Positions 1 through 12,800 of a stretch of 64,000 bases of DNA are shown here, piece after piece. Below the pieces are notes generated by a model. It was not told the DNA's origin, did no database searches, and worked only from the letters and a program-made list of their open reading frames with translations. Source of the DNA: Asterias rubens (Eukaryota > Echinodermata > Asteroidea > Forcipulatida > Asteriidae); contig NC_047070.1 in assembly GCF_902459465.1 (NCBI RefSeq), positions 2,666,001 to 2,730,000 of the forward strand, given 5' to 3'. A program made the position numbers and the translations under genes. Numbering within the stretch: the first letter of the stretch is position 1; each line of letters begins with the position of its first letter.

Positions 1-440
1 CTCTAACAACCCCCAGCCTACTGAGTTACTGACACGCCTCACTACACCCAAGGGGTTTCTCACACAATGGGCAACCCTAACAATAGTCCTAAGGCCGCCA
101 ACCACTCAACCAATCAGAGCATTGATTGACTTGTACGCTGGATCCTCTGAACCCCAATAAATAAACCCACTTATCTCTTACCTCTTCAGTCCTGACGATG
201 ACTAGGGCAAGCTAGTCGAAACGTTGAGACCAACCCAAGAACTGACTCCGCGGTAGTACAGTTAATTACGATCCATACTATTACCTAAAGTAGTCCAAAC
301 CTATTTCTATACCATCCGCCCAGGTAATACTCTGCAGTAGTAGAATTAAGCAAGACAGTTCTCTAAGAACAAACTCTACCTGGCAAGTAGATACACACAT
401 GGTGTTACCGCAAACCAAATATACATTGATACCTCACCAT
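1..440. repeat. Left-edge intergenic or intronic DNA with a repeat tail
   Basis: No coding exon was recognised. Around 194-232 there is a 'gacgatgactagggcaagct' stretch followed by 'agtcgaaacgttgagacc'. The same arrangement, a short hairpin followed by a GAAACGTTGAG or GAAACGTCGAG motif, recurs near 34.8, 42.95 and 63.85 kb. This marks it as the end of a dispersed repeat of unknown class. The missing first coding exon of MMS19 lies either here or left of the window. Confidence 0.35.
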
Positions 441-512
441 GCAATGCCTTAAATCCTAAAAACAATGTTTATGTTATTCTACCTCCATGGAATAACTGTC
501 GGATAATTATTG

Positions 513-600
513 TATGGCGCCACCACTTTTTCACTCATTTTTACAAAAAGGGATATATCATTGAGGTAAATTAGATCATTGAAAAAGTAGTGGCGCCATA
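513..600. mobile_element. Short foldback (MITE-like) element
   Basis: An 88-bp inverted repeat with 19-bp arms: 'tatggcgccaccacttttt' at 513-531 is matched in reverse complement at 582-600. The loop is AT-rich. No transposase is present, so it would be a non-autonomous foldback element in an MMS19 intron or upstream region. Confidence 0.65.
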
Positions 601-853
601 CGGAACTTCCATTTGTTTACTCAAATTATTCATACACCTTTTGGTAAAAATGTGTGAAATAGTTTAGGCAGAATACGGACATTTTTCCAACGTAAGCAAT
701 ACATTTACACATAGGGATTAGTATCGAAACATGATTTTGTACATTGAAGGTTCAGTTTTTTCTATCTCCTTGATAAAAATGACATGAAACAAAAGCTTTG
801 AAAAACATTTCTATCCCGTTCATAAATTATTTTGTTTCTGTTTTTCTGTTTAG

Positions 854-3800
854 GAGTCTGCAATGGTGAACTGAAGCTGCTGGAGCTAATTGAACTGCTT
901 GGGTAAGACTGAACTGAAGTACCAGTGTTCGTAAATGAAGGGTAGATTCACAACATGTTGTGGATTATAACATAGAGCTAGTCATCAGGGAAGATTTTTC
1001 AGTAGTCCATATTCATTTATTTTGTGGGTTCGAATCCCATCCGAGTAACATGCCTGTGATATTTTTTCTCGGGAAAGGAGTATACAGTGCTAACACACAT
1101 CAATGTATGGGTAAAACCAAAATTAGTATTCTTATCCCAGATGCAAATTTAACATCTCTTATATCGTTGCGGTACCCAGTGCCAAAACATAGGATTCGAA
1201 CTGCCTCTAGCTACCGGGCAATCTCGGTGGTCTAGTTGGTATGACACTGCTCTAGAATTGCAAGGGTCGTGGGTTCAAATCCCACCCGAGTAACATGCGT
1301 GTGATATTTTTTCACAGGACTCAGGAAAGTACTGAGTATACAGTGCTAACACACATCAGTGTATGGGTAAAAACCATAATTATTCTTCTTTATCCCCTAT
1401 GCGAATTTTACATCTCTTTAATCTTTCCAATGTTATACACACTTTTTGATCAACAGGCCGTACCTGACCAGCAAAGAAAATGACATCAGAGGAAGGAGTA
1501 CATTGCTTCTGGCTAAAACAATTCATCAATTACCAAGGAATAAGCTTTCAGCAGATGAGGGTAATACAATCTAGGGCCTGCAATGTTAATGTCTTTTAAA
1601 GACACTGGACACTGTTGGTAGTTGTCAAAGAGTAGTCTTCACAGTTGGTGTATCTCAACATATGCATAAAATAACAAACCTGTGAAAATTTTAGCTCACT
1701 CAGTCGTCGAAGTTGCGAGGTAACAATGAAAGAAAAAAATACCCTTGTCACAAGAAGTTGTGTGCTTTCAGACGCTTGATTTCAAGACCTCAAATTCTAA
1801 ATCTGAGGTCTCAAAATCAAATTCGTGGAAAATTACTTCTTTCTCGAAAACTATGTCACTTCAGAGGGAGCCGTTTCTCACAATGTTTTATACTATCAAC
1901 CGCTCCCCATTACTTGTAATCAACATAGGTTTTATGATAATAACTATTTTGAGTAATTAACCAATAGTGTCCACTGCCTGTAAATCTGGAGAGTGTTCCC
2001 CCTTCCCCCACCACTCTAAGAATTTTCTCAGTAACCAGAAACTTATCATTATTTTAAACATTTAGACTCAATTTGGACCAGGGTCCATTTTCATAGACTT
2101 GTTAAACAATAAATTTAGCTAAGCACTAATCAATTTTACATCCACGTACAAAAATATATGGACCCATTTTCTCAGAACGATGTCATTTGATGGTTTAGAT
2201 GTTTAAAGATTTTGCTCTGGAAGGGTATCGAATACAATGGCAATAGGAGACTTTTGAGATGCTGGCAACATAAAGGTCCTTTTTGTAGGTCTAAGCATAA
2301 GCAAAAACTGTGAAAAAGGACATTCTTAAGGCCGGTTTTTAGTCGGTCGCGCGATGGAAATCTTGACACGCGATCCTAAAAAACACAGTTGATATTCATC
2401 GCTTAGGCCTATAAAACGATGGTCGCGCGACCGACTATAAACCGGCCTTAAAAGTCTCCCATTGAAACCATTTTAGCATGAGTTTAGAGACTTGTAATTC
2501 TCCACTCGCATATCTATTGGAAAATGAGTACAACATCTAAACAAATTTTTCTCCCCCCTTTCTGGTCAATCACTAAACTGACGTTAATTTAATTCATCAT
2601 AGCATTTACTGATTTGGGGTGGAACAAAGACAAATTTACTCCAGCAGGATTTGAACCAACAACATCTGGATTAACGTGCCGGAGCTCCACGACTGAACCA
2701 TATAGCCCTATGTTGGCGGTCTCCCAGTTGTTAGAGCGCCAATCTATTTGTTCGGAGGTCATTTGGTTCAAACTCCGCTGTAGTCAACTGTTCTTTATTT
2801 AACCCCAAATCACTTAAAATTTACCTAGTCAGTTTCCCTTGTGATTTATTAATTCATACTATTTACTCTTTTTCCAGCTGGACTACTGACTGCATTTTTC
2901 TGTGACAGACTAAAGGACCACCACTCTGTAACACCCCACACCATTTATGGCATACTTTCATTGGTAAGAATTTATGGATCAAATTTAGCCAAATTCCATA
3001 TCGTCGGCTTAGTGCTTAAAACTCATGCTTAGTGCTTAAAACTCGAGGAAAATATTGGTAATTATCTGCTTTTTGTGACTTTGCAAACATAGAGTTCCCA
3101 GCCAGAATACCATATGCTGCCATTATAGTGACCATGTCATTTCTTGCTTAGCGAAGAAATTTGCTAAGCAGAATTTCCTGCGCAACAACTTGATGAAATT
3201 GGACCCTGCTTGAAACAATAGCTCTACTTGACGAAGATTATTGTTCTCATTTTCTCTCAGAGTACATTGAGTTCTTTAGCGGCTGGTGATGCAGTCAAGA
3301 TCTGCACTAACGTCTTTAAGGAGGTTCAAGTTCAATCGCTGGTTCAGACTGACCGACAGTCTGTCTACTCAATCATCAATAATTTCCTGTATTCCAGGCT
3401 GGAAGGTAAGATTTACATTTTGTGTTTATCTCAGCCACGCAACTTTTCAGCCGATCAACAGATTTCCTCTTTTTCTTTTCAAAACAGTGCCATAGAAAAC
3501 CGAAAAACACAAAAGTTAATAGCGATCGACCGTTTGCTCTTTTTTTTTGCAATTAGGAAGTTGCATGTCTGTCTTCTCGTGTCATTAAGCTCGAAGATCT
3601 TGCTGGTGCGAGGGTTGTGTTTGTTTTGTGTTTTTGCATTAAGTTAAACACACTGGCCACTGTTGGTTATTGTCAAAGACCAGTCTTCTCACTTGGTGTA
3701 TCGCAACATATGCATCAAATAACAAACCTGTGAAAATTGGAGCTCAGTTGGTCATTGCAGTTGCGAGATAATAATGAAAGAAAAAACACCCTTGTCACAC

Positions 3801-6800
3801 GAAGTTGTGTGCTTTTAGATGGTTGATTTCTAGATCTCAAATTCTAAATCGGAGGTCTCAAAATCAAATTTGTGAAAAAATAACTTCTTTCTCAAAAACT
3901 ACGTTACTTCAGAGGGAGCCGTTTCTCACAATGTTTTATACTATCAACAGCTCCCCATTACTCGTTACTAAGTAAGGTTTAATGCTAATCATTATTTTGA
4001 GTAATTACCAATAGTGTCCACTGCCTTTAAACATGCACTGGCCTTGTATGGTTGCAGTTTTGCTGGCCAGGTGCTATAACTACTGGCCTTGCGTCTGTCA
4101 GGTTCAGTTATATTTTAAGCCCTGCAAATGATTCATTTTTTTCCTATTGAATGTTTTTCTATCTGGCGATCAGCAGCTCGACAGTGCTATTTTTTTTTTT
4201 TTCAACACAGGGCATTGCTAAGGTTCACGGTTCAGATACCGCTCATATTTTTTCTGTTGTTGTTTGGTTGTCAGAGTTACAGGAGTTGGGGTCAGAGTTC
4301 GTGTATGGTTTCATCCAGGTCATGGATGGTGAAAAAGATCCACGTAACCTCCTCACAGCGTTCCAGATTGTACAAACTCTTATTCAACATTTTCCTATCG
4401 GTAAGTTTTGCTCCTGGATTGTGAGGCAAAAGTCTGATTTTTGATTTATTTATTGACCATTAATGAAACCTTGTAGGACTTGCAGGCATTTTTACAGAGT
4501 GAGTCAACTAAACGTTTTATTCATCATTCAAAACCACAATGGGTGATATTAAATGGTCCGACCGTAGGAGGATTGACTGTGTACTGTGTAGATTCATTAA
4601 CAACATGATGTCATATTGCAGGCTGGTTTAGTGAATACAATTCAAAACCACAATGGGTGATATTAAATGGTCCGACCGTAGGAGGGTTGACTGTACTGTG
4701 TAAATGCATTCACTTCATGATTTAATATTGCAGGCTGGAATAATTATTCAAAAACAATGTGGATGATATAATGTCATATTACAGGTTGGCATAGTTAAAA
4801 CTATAGTGGATGATATTGAATGGTTGGCAAAAGAAGTGTTGAACATTCTAGTATAATTGTACATGTAGAAGTTGACATTACATGGACAAAAATAAGACAA
4901 CAAAGAAATGACAAGTCTAGACCCATACTAACAAAGGGTTAAATCCTCAAGTGTAAGGAGAAGTGGACTTTTCACAGTAAAACAAATATAAGACAATGAA
5001 AAATGGCAAGTCTAGAACCATCCATACCAACTGTGAAGGTTTTTTTCATCCATACAAACTGTGAAGGTTTTTCCATAAACTTGTAGTCGAAAAAGCTGTA
5101 CTTTTTTAGCATTACGCCTAATCTGTTTTAGGATAGCACATGTGCGAACCTCTCTTCTCGGCTATTTCAGGACAATAATACAAATTTTAAAAATATTGTT
5201 GACCTTAGAAGTCCCCCCCCCCCTCACAACACTCTGACCATTCAAGTATATTGCACTTTATTACCTCTCCTCTTCATTCCAGGTATTTTCGCTGAGGAGT
5301 TATTTGAAGTGACGTCTTGCTACTTTCCGATTGATTTCCGTCCTCCACCCAACGACCCTCATGGAATATCAACGGACAGTCTTATCCAAGGACTCAGAGG
5401 CTGTCTGGCGGGTACTCCGAAGTTTGCGGAGGTAATATCATGGCCTTTGACTCGTAAAAATTTCCCACAATTTCAAGAGTTCGGAATTTTCAGAGAGAGT
5501 TTCCTATTCCTTAAAACTTACTTTGAAGATGGGAATCACATGTACAAGCTAGTCAAGAAAGACAAACCTCAGTTGTTTTATTTGAAAGTGTGTTGACATT
5601 TTACAGATGGGCTCCTTTTACAGATGGGCTCATAGGTCTGATTGTAATCAGTAGAAATGGTTAAACAGAAGTTCAGTTTAAAGGCAGTGGACACTATGGT
5701 AGTTACTCAAAATAATTATTAGCATAAAACCTTACTTGGTGACGAGTATTGGGGAGAGGTTGATGGTATAAAACATTGTGAGAATTGGCTCCCTCTGAAG
5801 TGACATAGTTTTTGAGAAAGAAGTAATTTTCCACGAATTTGATTTCGAGACCTCAGATTTAGAATTTGAGGTTTCGAAATCAACCATCTAAAAGCACACA
5901 ACTTCGTGTGACAAGGGTGTTTTTCTTTCATAGTTATCTCGCAACTTTGACTAAAATTCAACTTTCAGCTAAAAATATTCACAGGTTTGTTATTTTTTGC
6001 ATATGTTAAGATACACCAAGTGGGAAGACTGGTGAGAAAACTGGAGAAGACTTTGACAATTACCAATAGTGTAAAGTGTCTTTAACTGTTTAGGAAGATG
6101 TACGTAAAGCACAACTCGTCTGTCTTTCTTCCTTGATAGCAATGTTGAGTTGTCTACCACTGGTTCTTTTCAGAACCAACACTACTCAAATAGATTGACA
6201 CATGGTGCTACCCGAACCTCACCTGATTCAGGCCGAATACTTCACAGGGGGAGGCAATGGAGGCGATTGCCTCCATGCCCCTGGTCATTGCCTTGGTGCC
6301 CGTCAAATGCTGCAGTAGAAATGTACAACTTCCTCATTGGGTGCTCTTAACCAAGTAACCTTGATGCCCTTCCAAAAACAAAGCATACATTATACTCCCA
6401 CCATGCAAAGTTTCAAATCCTACTTTAACTTCCTTTTTTTGCTTGTCTGCAGTTCTGTCTACCGCTGCTGATGGAGAAGCTTGCCTCTGAGTTACAGAGT
6501 GCCAAGATAGATGCGTTTGAGACCCTAGCAGCGTGTGCTCCGGTGTATGGCGCTAAACACTTAAAGGATTACCTGGAAGCTGTGTGGTCTTACTGCAGGA
6601 AAGAGGTAAAAATATTCAAGATATCACTTGATAATCTTTAAAAAGAATTTGGGCTGAACAAGAACATTGTAGTTCAGTGGTTAGACTGCAGGACTTAATT
6701 AAATTATTAAAATTTCAACAAAAAACATAAAGTACTTGGCCTTATTTCGTTTTTGTTTGACCCATATCACTGGTTTTAATGATCCAGTAATTGAGTGATA

Positions 6801-9800
6801 TGATGATAAACACTTTAAAAAAAAGTTTGTTTGTTTTTGTTCGTATTTTTATTTAAGGACCCCACTGAATGAAGTCTAAATTACTGGCTCTTTGGAGCTA
6901 TCTTTTTATAATTTTGGGCAGCTAGTTTATCCTTCTTGTTTTCTACTCTCGTTTATTTGTTTTGATTGTTATCCTCCTGTTACTATGTTTATTATTTTGA
7001 CATATTCTTGCTGTATTCTATCCTTTTAAATTCAAATCCAATCAAATCACTTAAAAAGCTCCGGTATTCACCACAGCTTGGTGCTCATGGCGTTGATATT
7101 GATAATTTTTACGACAGATATGCAGAGCAAAGAATAATGAGACCCAGGTGCAGACCTGATACTTCACGGAGGCACTGAAGGCAATTGCCTCCATGCCCCC
7201 TGGTCATTGCCTTGATGTCCTTGGAATACTCCAATAGAAATTTACAATTTCCTTATAAGGGTGCCCTTTACCAAGGAGAAAATGGAATTGGGCGTTTTGG
7301 TGGGTTTTTTTTACGTGAAATGTTTTTTTTGTAGCCTAATATATGCCTTGCAACAATAGTGTACAACTACAATCATGTCAAATAAGCCTAGTACATGCTA
7401 ACAATGCACCTAAGAGCATAATAAACCTCAACATTTTCTAGGGTACCATTGTGGGTATCATGTCTCGTGGCGTTCGGCTGCCTCGCTCCGCACTTGCGTT
7501 GTGCCTTTGAAGATTTTCCTCTTTTTTTTTCAACGGGCAGTTGCATGCCTGTTTAAAAACGAAGCATGCATGCCTGCAGGTGTGTATAGCACCTTGTAAA
7601 GGCTTACAAAGTGATTTGGCGCAATCTGCAGCCAACCACGCTTGAAACGTCAAGACAAACCGCTTCTCTTAACTACAAGTGCAGTGTGTTCGTGAAAAAG
7701 CATTACGTGCCATCCGAAGGACGGACCAAATAAATTGTCAAGTGTCTTGCTCAAGTGCTAAGACCGGCACTCGAACCCACACTCTGCTGATCAGAAACAC
7801 TAGAGCTTGAGTCTGGTGCCTTTGACTGCTCGGCTACGACATGTTTATGTATGATGATACATGTATTCATTCATGTAAGTGCTGTTGCTAGGGAGGGGAG
7901 AGCTTTGCATGGTTGTGAAATGAGGATCCTTTCAAATGCTTCTGTTTATTTCCTTCACATGTTAAAAAAATGCACGTTGGACAACGATATTTACCTGGGT
8001 GAATTTTCTTATGAATCTATTTTACATCTCTTAGGTATTCCAGTCGTTTAGTGGTGAACTTGAACAAGCTGCTTTAGGGTCTCTTTGCTGCTTCTTGAAA
8101 GCTGTGTCTGATGACCGGTCAGAAGAGGGCGCTGTTTTCTCCCTGGATTATTTCCTGGACGAAATCCTTAAAGGTGTGTGTGGGCGTTCATTTTATCTTT
8201 TAAGTCTATGTCATTCTGATAAAGTATGTGATAGGAAAGTTGTTTGTCGACCCAGACTATTTTAAATTTGTTTACACATTTAAGAATGATTTAATCTGTG
8301 TTTTAGTTTTGTTTAAACCCCAGGTTGATGCCACATGTTCAAAACTAAGAAAATGGTTTTAAAGTAAAAAAAATTACTCAAAATACATTGACACATTTTC
8401 TTTCAACTCCATTTTACACCCTTGAAATTAAATTTATGATATTGGTTTTTTTTTGTTTTTTTTTCTTCTTTAGAATGTCAGAAGCACATCAATGAGCCAG
8501 ACCTGAGATTCTTACATCCAAGTTGTCGTCTACTCCAAGCTGTCGCTAGTTCTACAGAAGCAGTTTGCAGCAAGATTCTATCCTACATTATTCCACTCTT
8601 ACTTCAACAGTTTGATAAACACCTACAGGTAATTTATTATACACTGTAGAATGTAATCATTTGGGAGCCAAATTTCACGTAAAAATGATAGTAAGGGCAT
8701 ACACGCTGAGTTGTCTAAAATGCTGTAACACTAATTTTAGACAGGCGCTCTAGAGTCGCGCCGAACCAAATTCTGAGTTATTAAGTACATGAAAAGTTTG
8801 CATCTGAAACAGTAAGGAGCGACTCGACGCGATAGAAGTCGGAACGACTTTGGAGCGTTTTGGTTTCAGACATTTTAATCTTGAGTCATGAGCCGAGCCA
8901 ATTCAAAAGGTTATGTTGAGTTCGCCTGTCTGAAACCAAAATTTATTTGGGTCGACCTAGAGTTGCTTCTAATCTACTTGGCTCGGTGTGACTCTGGTGC
9001 GCCTGTCTTAAAGCCATTGGACACTTTCGGTAAACAGTATTGTCCAAAGGCCCACACTTCGTGTATCACAACTTGTATATAAAATAACAAACCTGTGAAA
9101 ATTTAGGCTCAATCGGTCATCGGAGTCGGGAGAAAATAACGGGGAAAACCCACCCTTGTTTCTGCACGTTTCGCCGTGTCATGACATGTGTTTCAAATAA
9201 ATCCGTAATTCTCAATGTTTTCTTGAAAAGTAAAGCATTTCATGGAATAATAGTTCAAGAGAAGTCTTTCACCATTACCTTCTGTAAACCCTGTAAATTA
9301 TTTGTAAATCTGTGAACTTTTTTTTTTTCTGTTCCGAAAGTGTATAATGGCTTTAAACGGGTGTAAGACACACCCGGACAATGACTCAAAAAATGCTGCA
9401 ACCAAAACTAAGTTGTGATGATGACGTCTGGTGAGTTGTGTCAAAAGCAGAGTTACCTTTGAAAATACCATATGATTTATATTGTTTGCAACTGGTTCAC
9501 TGTAAATCTTTTCTGTTCAGCAATTGTTTTCTGTCTAATCAAAAAGGTTTGAAACGTTCTGCCTAATATTCGTTCAAATTGATTTTCCCCAGGCCAACAT
9601 GCGGCAAAATATTCTCTCTGTGCTCCAAGCTTTCATCCGTGTCTCCATGCAATTTCCCTACAATGATTTCCCTAATCCGGTGTCACTCCACAAAGACAGA
9701 GCCCTGACCGTCTTCATATCAGTACTTTCAGAGACAAATAACTCTCTGAAATCGGTGGCAGCGGTGGGATTGGGTCTTCTCGTCGAGACCAAGGGCCTCC

Positions 9801-12800
9801 TAGCAGAGAGTGAAGTAGTTCTCATTGCTGACCACCTGACCAAGACTTTACTCTCCGAAGGTGACAAGGATTTAAGGTTAGTGTTTTCAAGGTTTTTAAA
9901 TTTTCCCAATTTGTGATCTACCAGTGCCACTTTCATCAGTTAGGATTCTGGTTTCAATTATTTCTTCTTTGAACAGCTAAGGACCTAGACTATATTCCTC
10001 ATAACACACATGTAATTTTTTTTAAATAAAGTTGACCTTAAAATATTTTCTTCTTTTTCTCGTTTACCAGACAGGAGAGTGAGAGGTCGTTGACCTACCT
10101 ATCAACACATTACCCATCAGTTACTGAACAGACTGTCCTACCAGCATTGCTAATGAATCTCAGTACAGGTATAAACAACCCACCAATGAAAATCACAAAT
10201 TTCATTTTCATAAATTGAACTATGAACTATTGAACTATTTCATTTGATATTTCATTCTGGTTGTGAAGCCTAGGACTCTCGAAAAAGCGAACTTAATGAC
10301 TGTACTAGCAAAGAACCTAGTGGAGAGAATATATAGAAGGAAGTTTCAGTTTTAGATGTGGGAGGAAAAAAAGCAGAGGTGGAAGGTGAGGAAAGATACC
10401 AACTACTCCAACCCAACCATCTTTAAAGATTCCAATTCAAAATTGTCCTTCATTGAGGGGTCTTGATAACGTCCTATGGCTTTCTTAGATTTTTTATACA
10501 TTTTAATGTTGCCAGTGGTATTGGACTTAAAGGCTTCCGAATCTGAAACAGTTATTTAGTTAACTTTAGTAATTCCATGCATGAGCCATTGGCTTATTGT
10601 CCTTGCTGTTTTGTTTTGTTATTCCTGTATTTATTTTGTGTTGATATTTTGTTATGTTGAATAAATAATAAAAATAATAATAATAACAGTAGTAATCTAA
10701 TCCTGGTCTTCATTTTCTTAGAGCCAATGGAAGTAGGTTCAGGAGACAGCCAGAAAGTCGCAGCGGTATCCCATCATACAATTCTATCCAGTATGGCCGC
10801 CTTAGCAACCAAACCAATACTAGTGGAAAGTATCGTTGAGAAACTGTTGAAGCATCTAGAGCTCCTCTGCACAGGTTTGTTATGAATTCTTTCATTCTGT
10901 TAGCACCATTTTGTTGTTTTTGTAATTCCAAAGCTCTCCTTGATTCTGCAGAAAGTTTCCTGAAAAGACACTAATCTTACCATGTTTAACTGAGCAAAAT
11001 TTGACAATTTCCCTGGTTATGGAAGCTCTGCCCCCATTATGGTGAAAATATATATCTCCCTGATTTGAACTGCCTCTAGCTACCGGGCAATCTCGGTGAT
11101 CTAGTTGGTAAGACACTGCTCTAGAATTGCAAATGTCGTGGGTTCGAATCCAACCTGAGTAATATGCCTGTGTTTTTCTCACAGAACTCGGGGGGGGGGG
11201 GGGGGGGGAGTACTGAGTATACAGTGCTAACACACATCAGTTTTTATGGAAGAATTTTTTTTTAATAATCTCCCTGATTACTCAAAAACTGATTTGGTAA
11301 CGAGCATTGGAGAGATGTAGATAGTATCAAACATTGTGAGAAACGGCTCCCTCTGAAGTAGCATAGATTTTGAGAAAGAGGTCATTTCTCACTAAAATAA
11401 TGCCACAAAGATTTCTAGCCAGAAAATCTGTTATTCATATCTGTAAGCACACGAATTCGTCCAACAAGGGTGTTTTTTTCTCTCGTCATTTTCTCGCAAC
11501 TTCGATGACCAATTGAGCTCAAATTTTCACAGGCTTGCTATTTTAAGCTTATGTTGGGATACACCAAGTGAGAAGACTGGTCTTTGACAATTACCAATAG
11601 TGTACCTTCCCTTTAAATGGATTGGGCGCGTTTGTGTACGTTCCATAATTTGAACCCTATAAGTGTAGATATATACCATAAAATTAATCTGTGAAAAGGC
11701 GGTAGCATTTTTGAGATCTTGCCGAAAACCTGGAGCAGTTATGTCCAACAGTTTGCAATTGGAATACTGCATCAATTTATCAGATTCAAATTTTGGGGAT
11801 AAAAAGTGCGATCTTTTTCTATAATAGCATTACTTCAAAGTGAAAAGTTACTCAAAATGCATTATTATACACATAACGAATGTTTATGGGTGCAATGGTG
11901 CGAGTATGTTCATGAGTTGAAAGATGGAATGTTCTATTCAACGAGGCGGAGCCGAGTTGAATGGAACATTCCAGCTTTCAACGAATGAACATATTCGCAC
12001 CATTGCACGAATGAAAAACATTCATTATTTGTTTTATATAACATCCAAGTAGATCTTTGTCATTTCGATTGAAAGATACAACTTTCAAAACAAACAAAGC
12101 GTATGCCTACAATTTTTAATTGTAGAAGCCGAATGCTAGTAATTTTACTAATGCCTTGCAGTAACACTGCTGCGTTACCAAAGACACGCGCACGCAGTGA
12201 TGTTTTTACTCATCTTTTTCGTTCCATCCGAAAAGTACCATTGCCGCTGGCAGCGTGCAATGGTACTTTTCGGATGGAACGAAAAAGCACGGTGAGTGAC
12301 TCAGCGTCCTCAGCGTGCAATGGTAATTTTATTTGCTATCACGTGACGGACAATCCTCCAATCAAATGGCAAGGATCTGCTTGGGTGTTATATAAACTAT
12401 CCAAAGCGGCTGTACTTCTTACCAAGCAAGTTTTTCTTGCCATTAGTATTCAGAGTCATTACTAAATTTATACCTTCCCTTTGTAAAGCGTCATGAACAT
12501 ATTACACTGGTTCTTCGTTCTCTACACTGGCTACCTATTCTCAATCGGATTAAGTTCAAAATTCTTCTCCTTGTTTACAAAGCAAGACATGGCCTCGCAC
12601 CCACATACATCAATAGTCTCATCTCCCAAAAGTCGCTTTCTTCATCCATGAGCCTTCAATCAACATTCAACATCCATCTTCAACTTTCCAATGGTCCACG
12701 CACGAATACCCGCTATGGTCATAGAGCATTCTTAGTAGCTGCACCAACTTGCTGGAACAAGCTCCCTCTTTACATCCATGATTCATCTTCAATCAGCTCA

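Noticed and set aside
1226..1294. A functional tRNA gene
   Set aside because: It has A- and B-box-like sequences, but several diverged copies share the same non-tRNA tail, which indicates a SINE, and the cloverleaf is imperfect.
4212..4274. A 5' extension of the MMS19 exon at 4275, from an acceptor at about 4211 (GIAKVHGSDTAHIF)
   Set aside because: The frame is open and the acceptor is pyrimidine-rich, but MMS19 proteins go straight from the preceding residues to ELxxLG, and the acceptor at 4274 matches the incoming phase.
7755..7842. A functional tRNA-Leu or tRNA-Ser gene on the minus strand
   Set aside because: The head is tRNA-like, but the acceptor stem does not pair well by eye and a SINE-like body follows.
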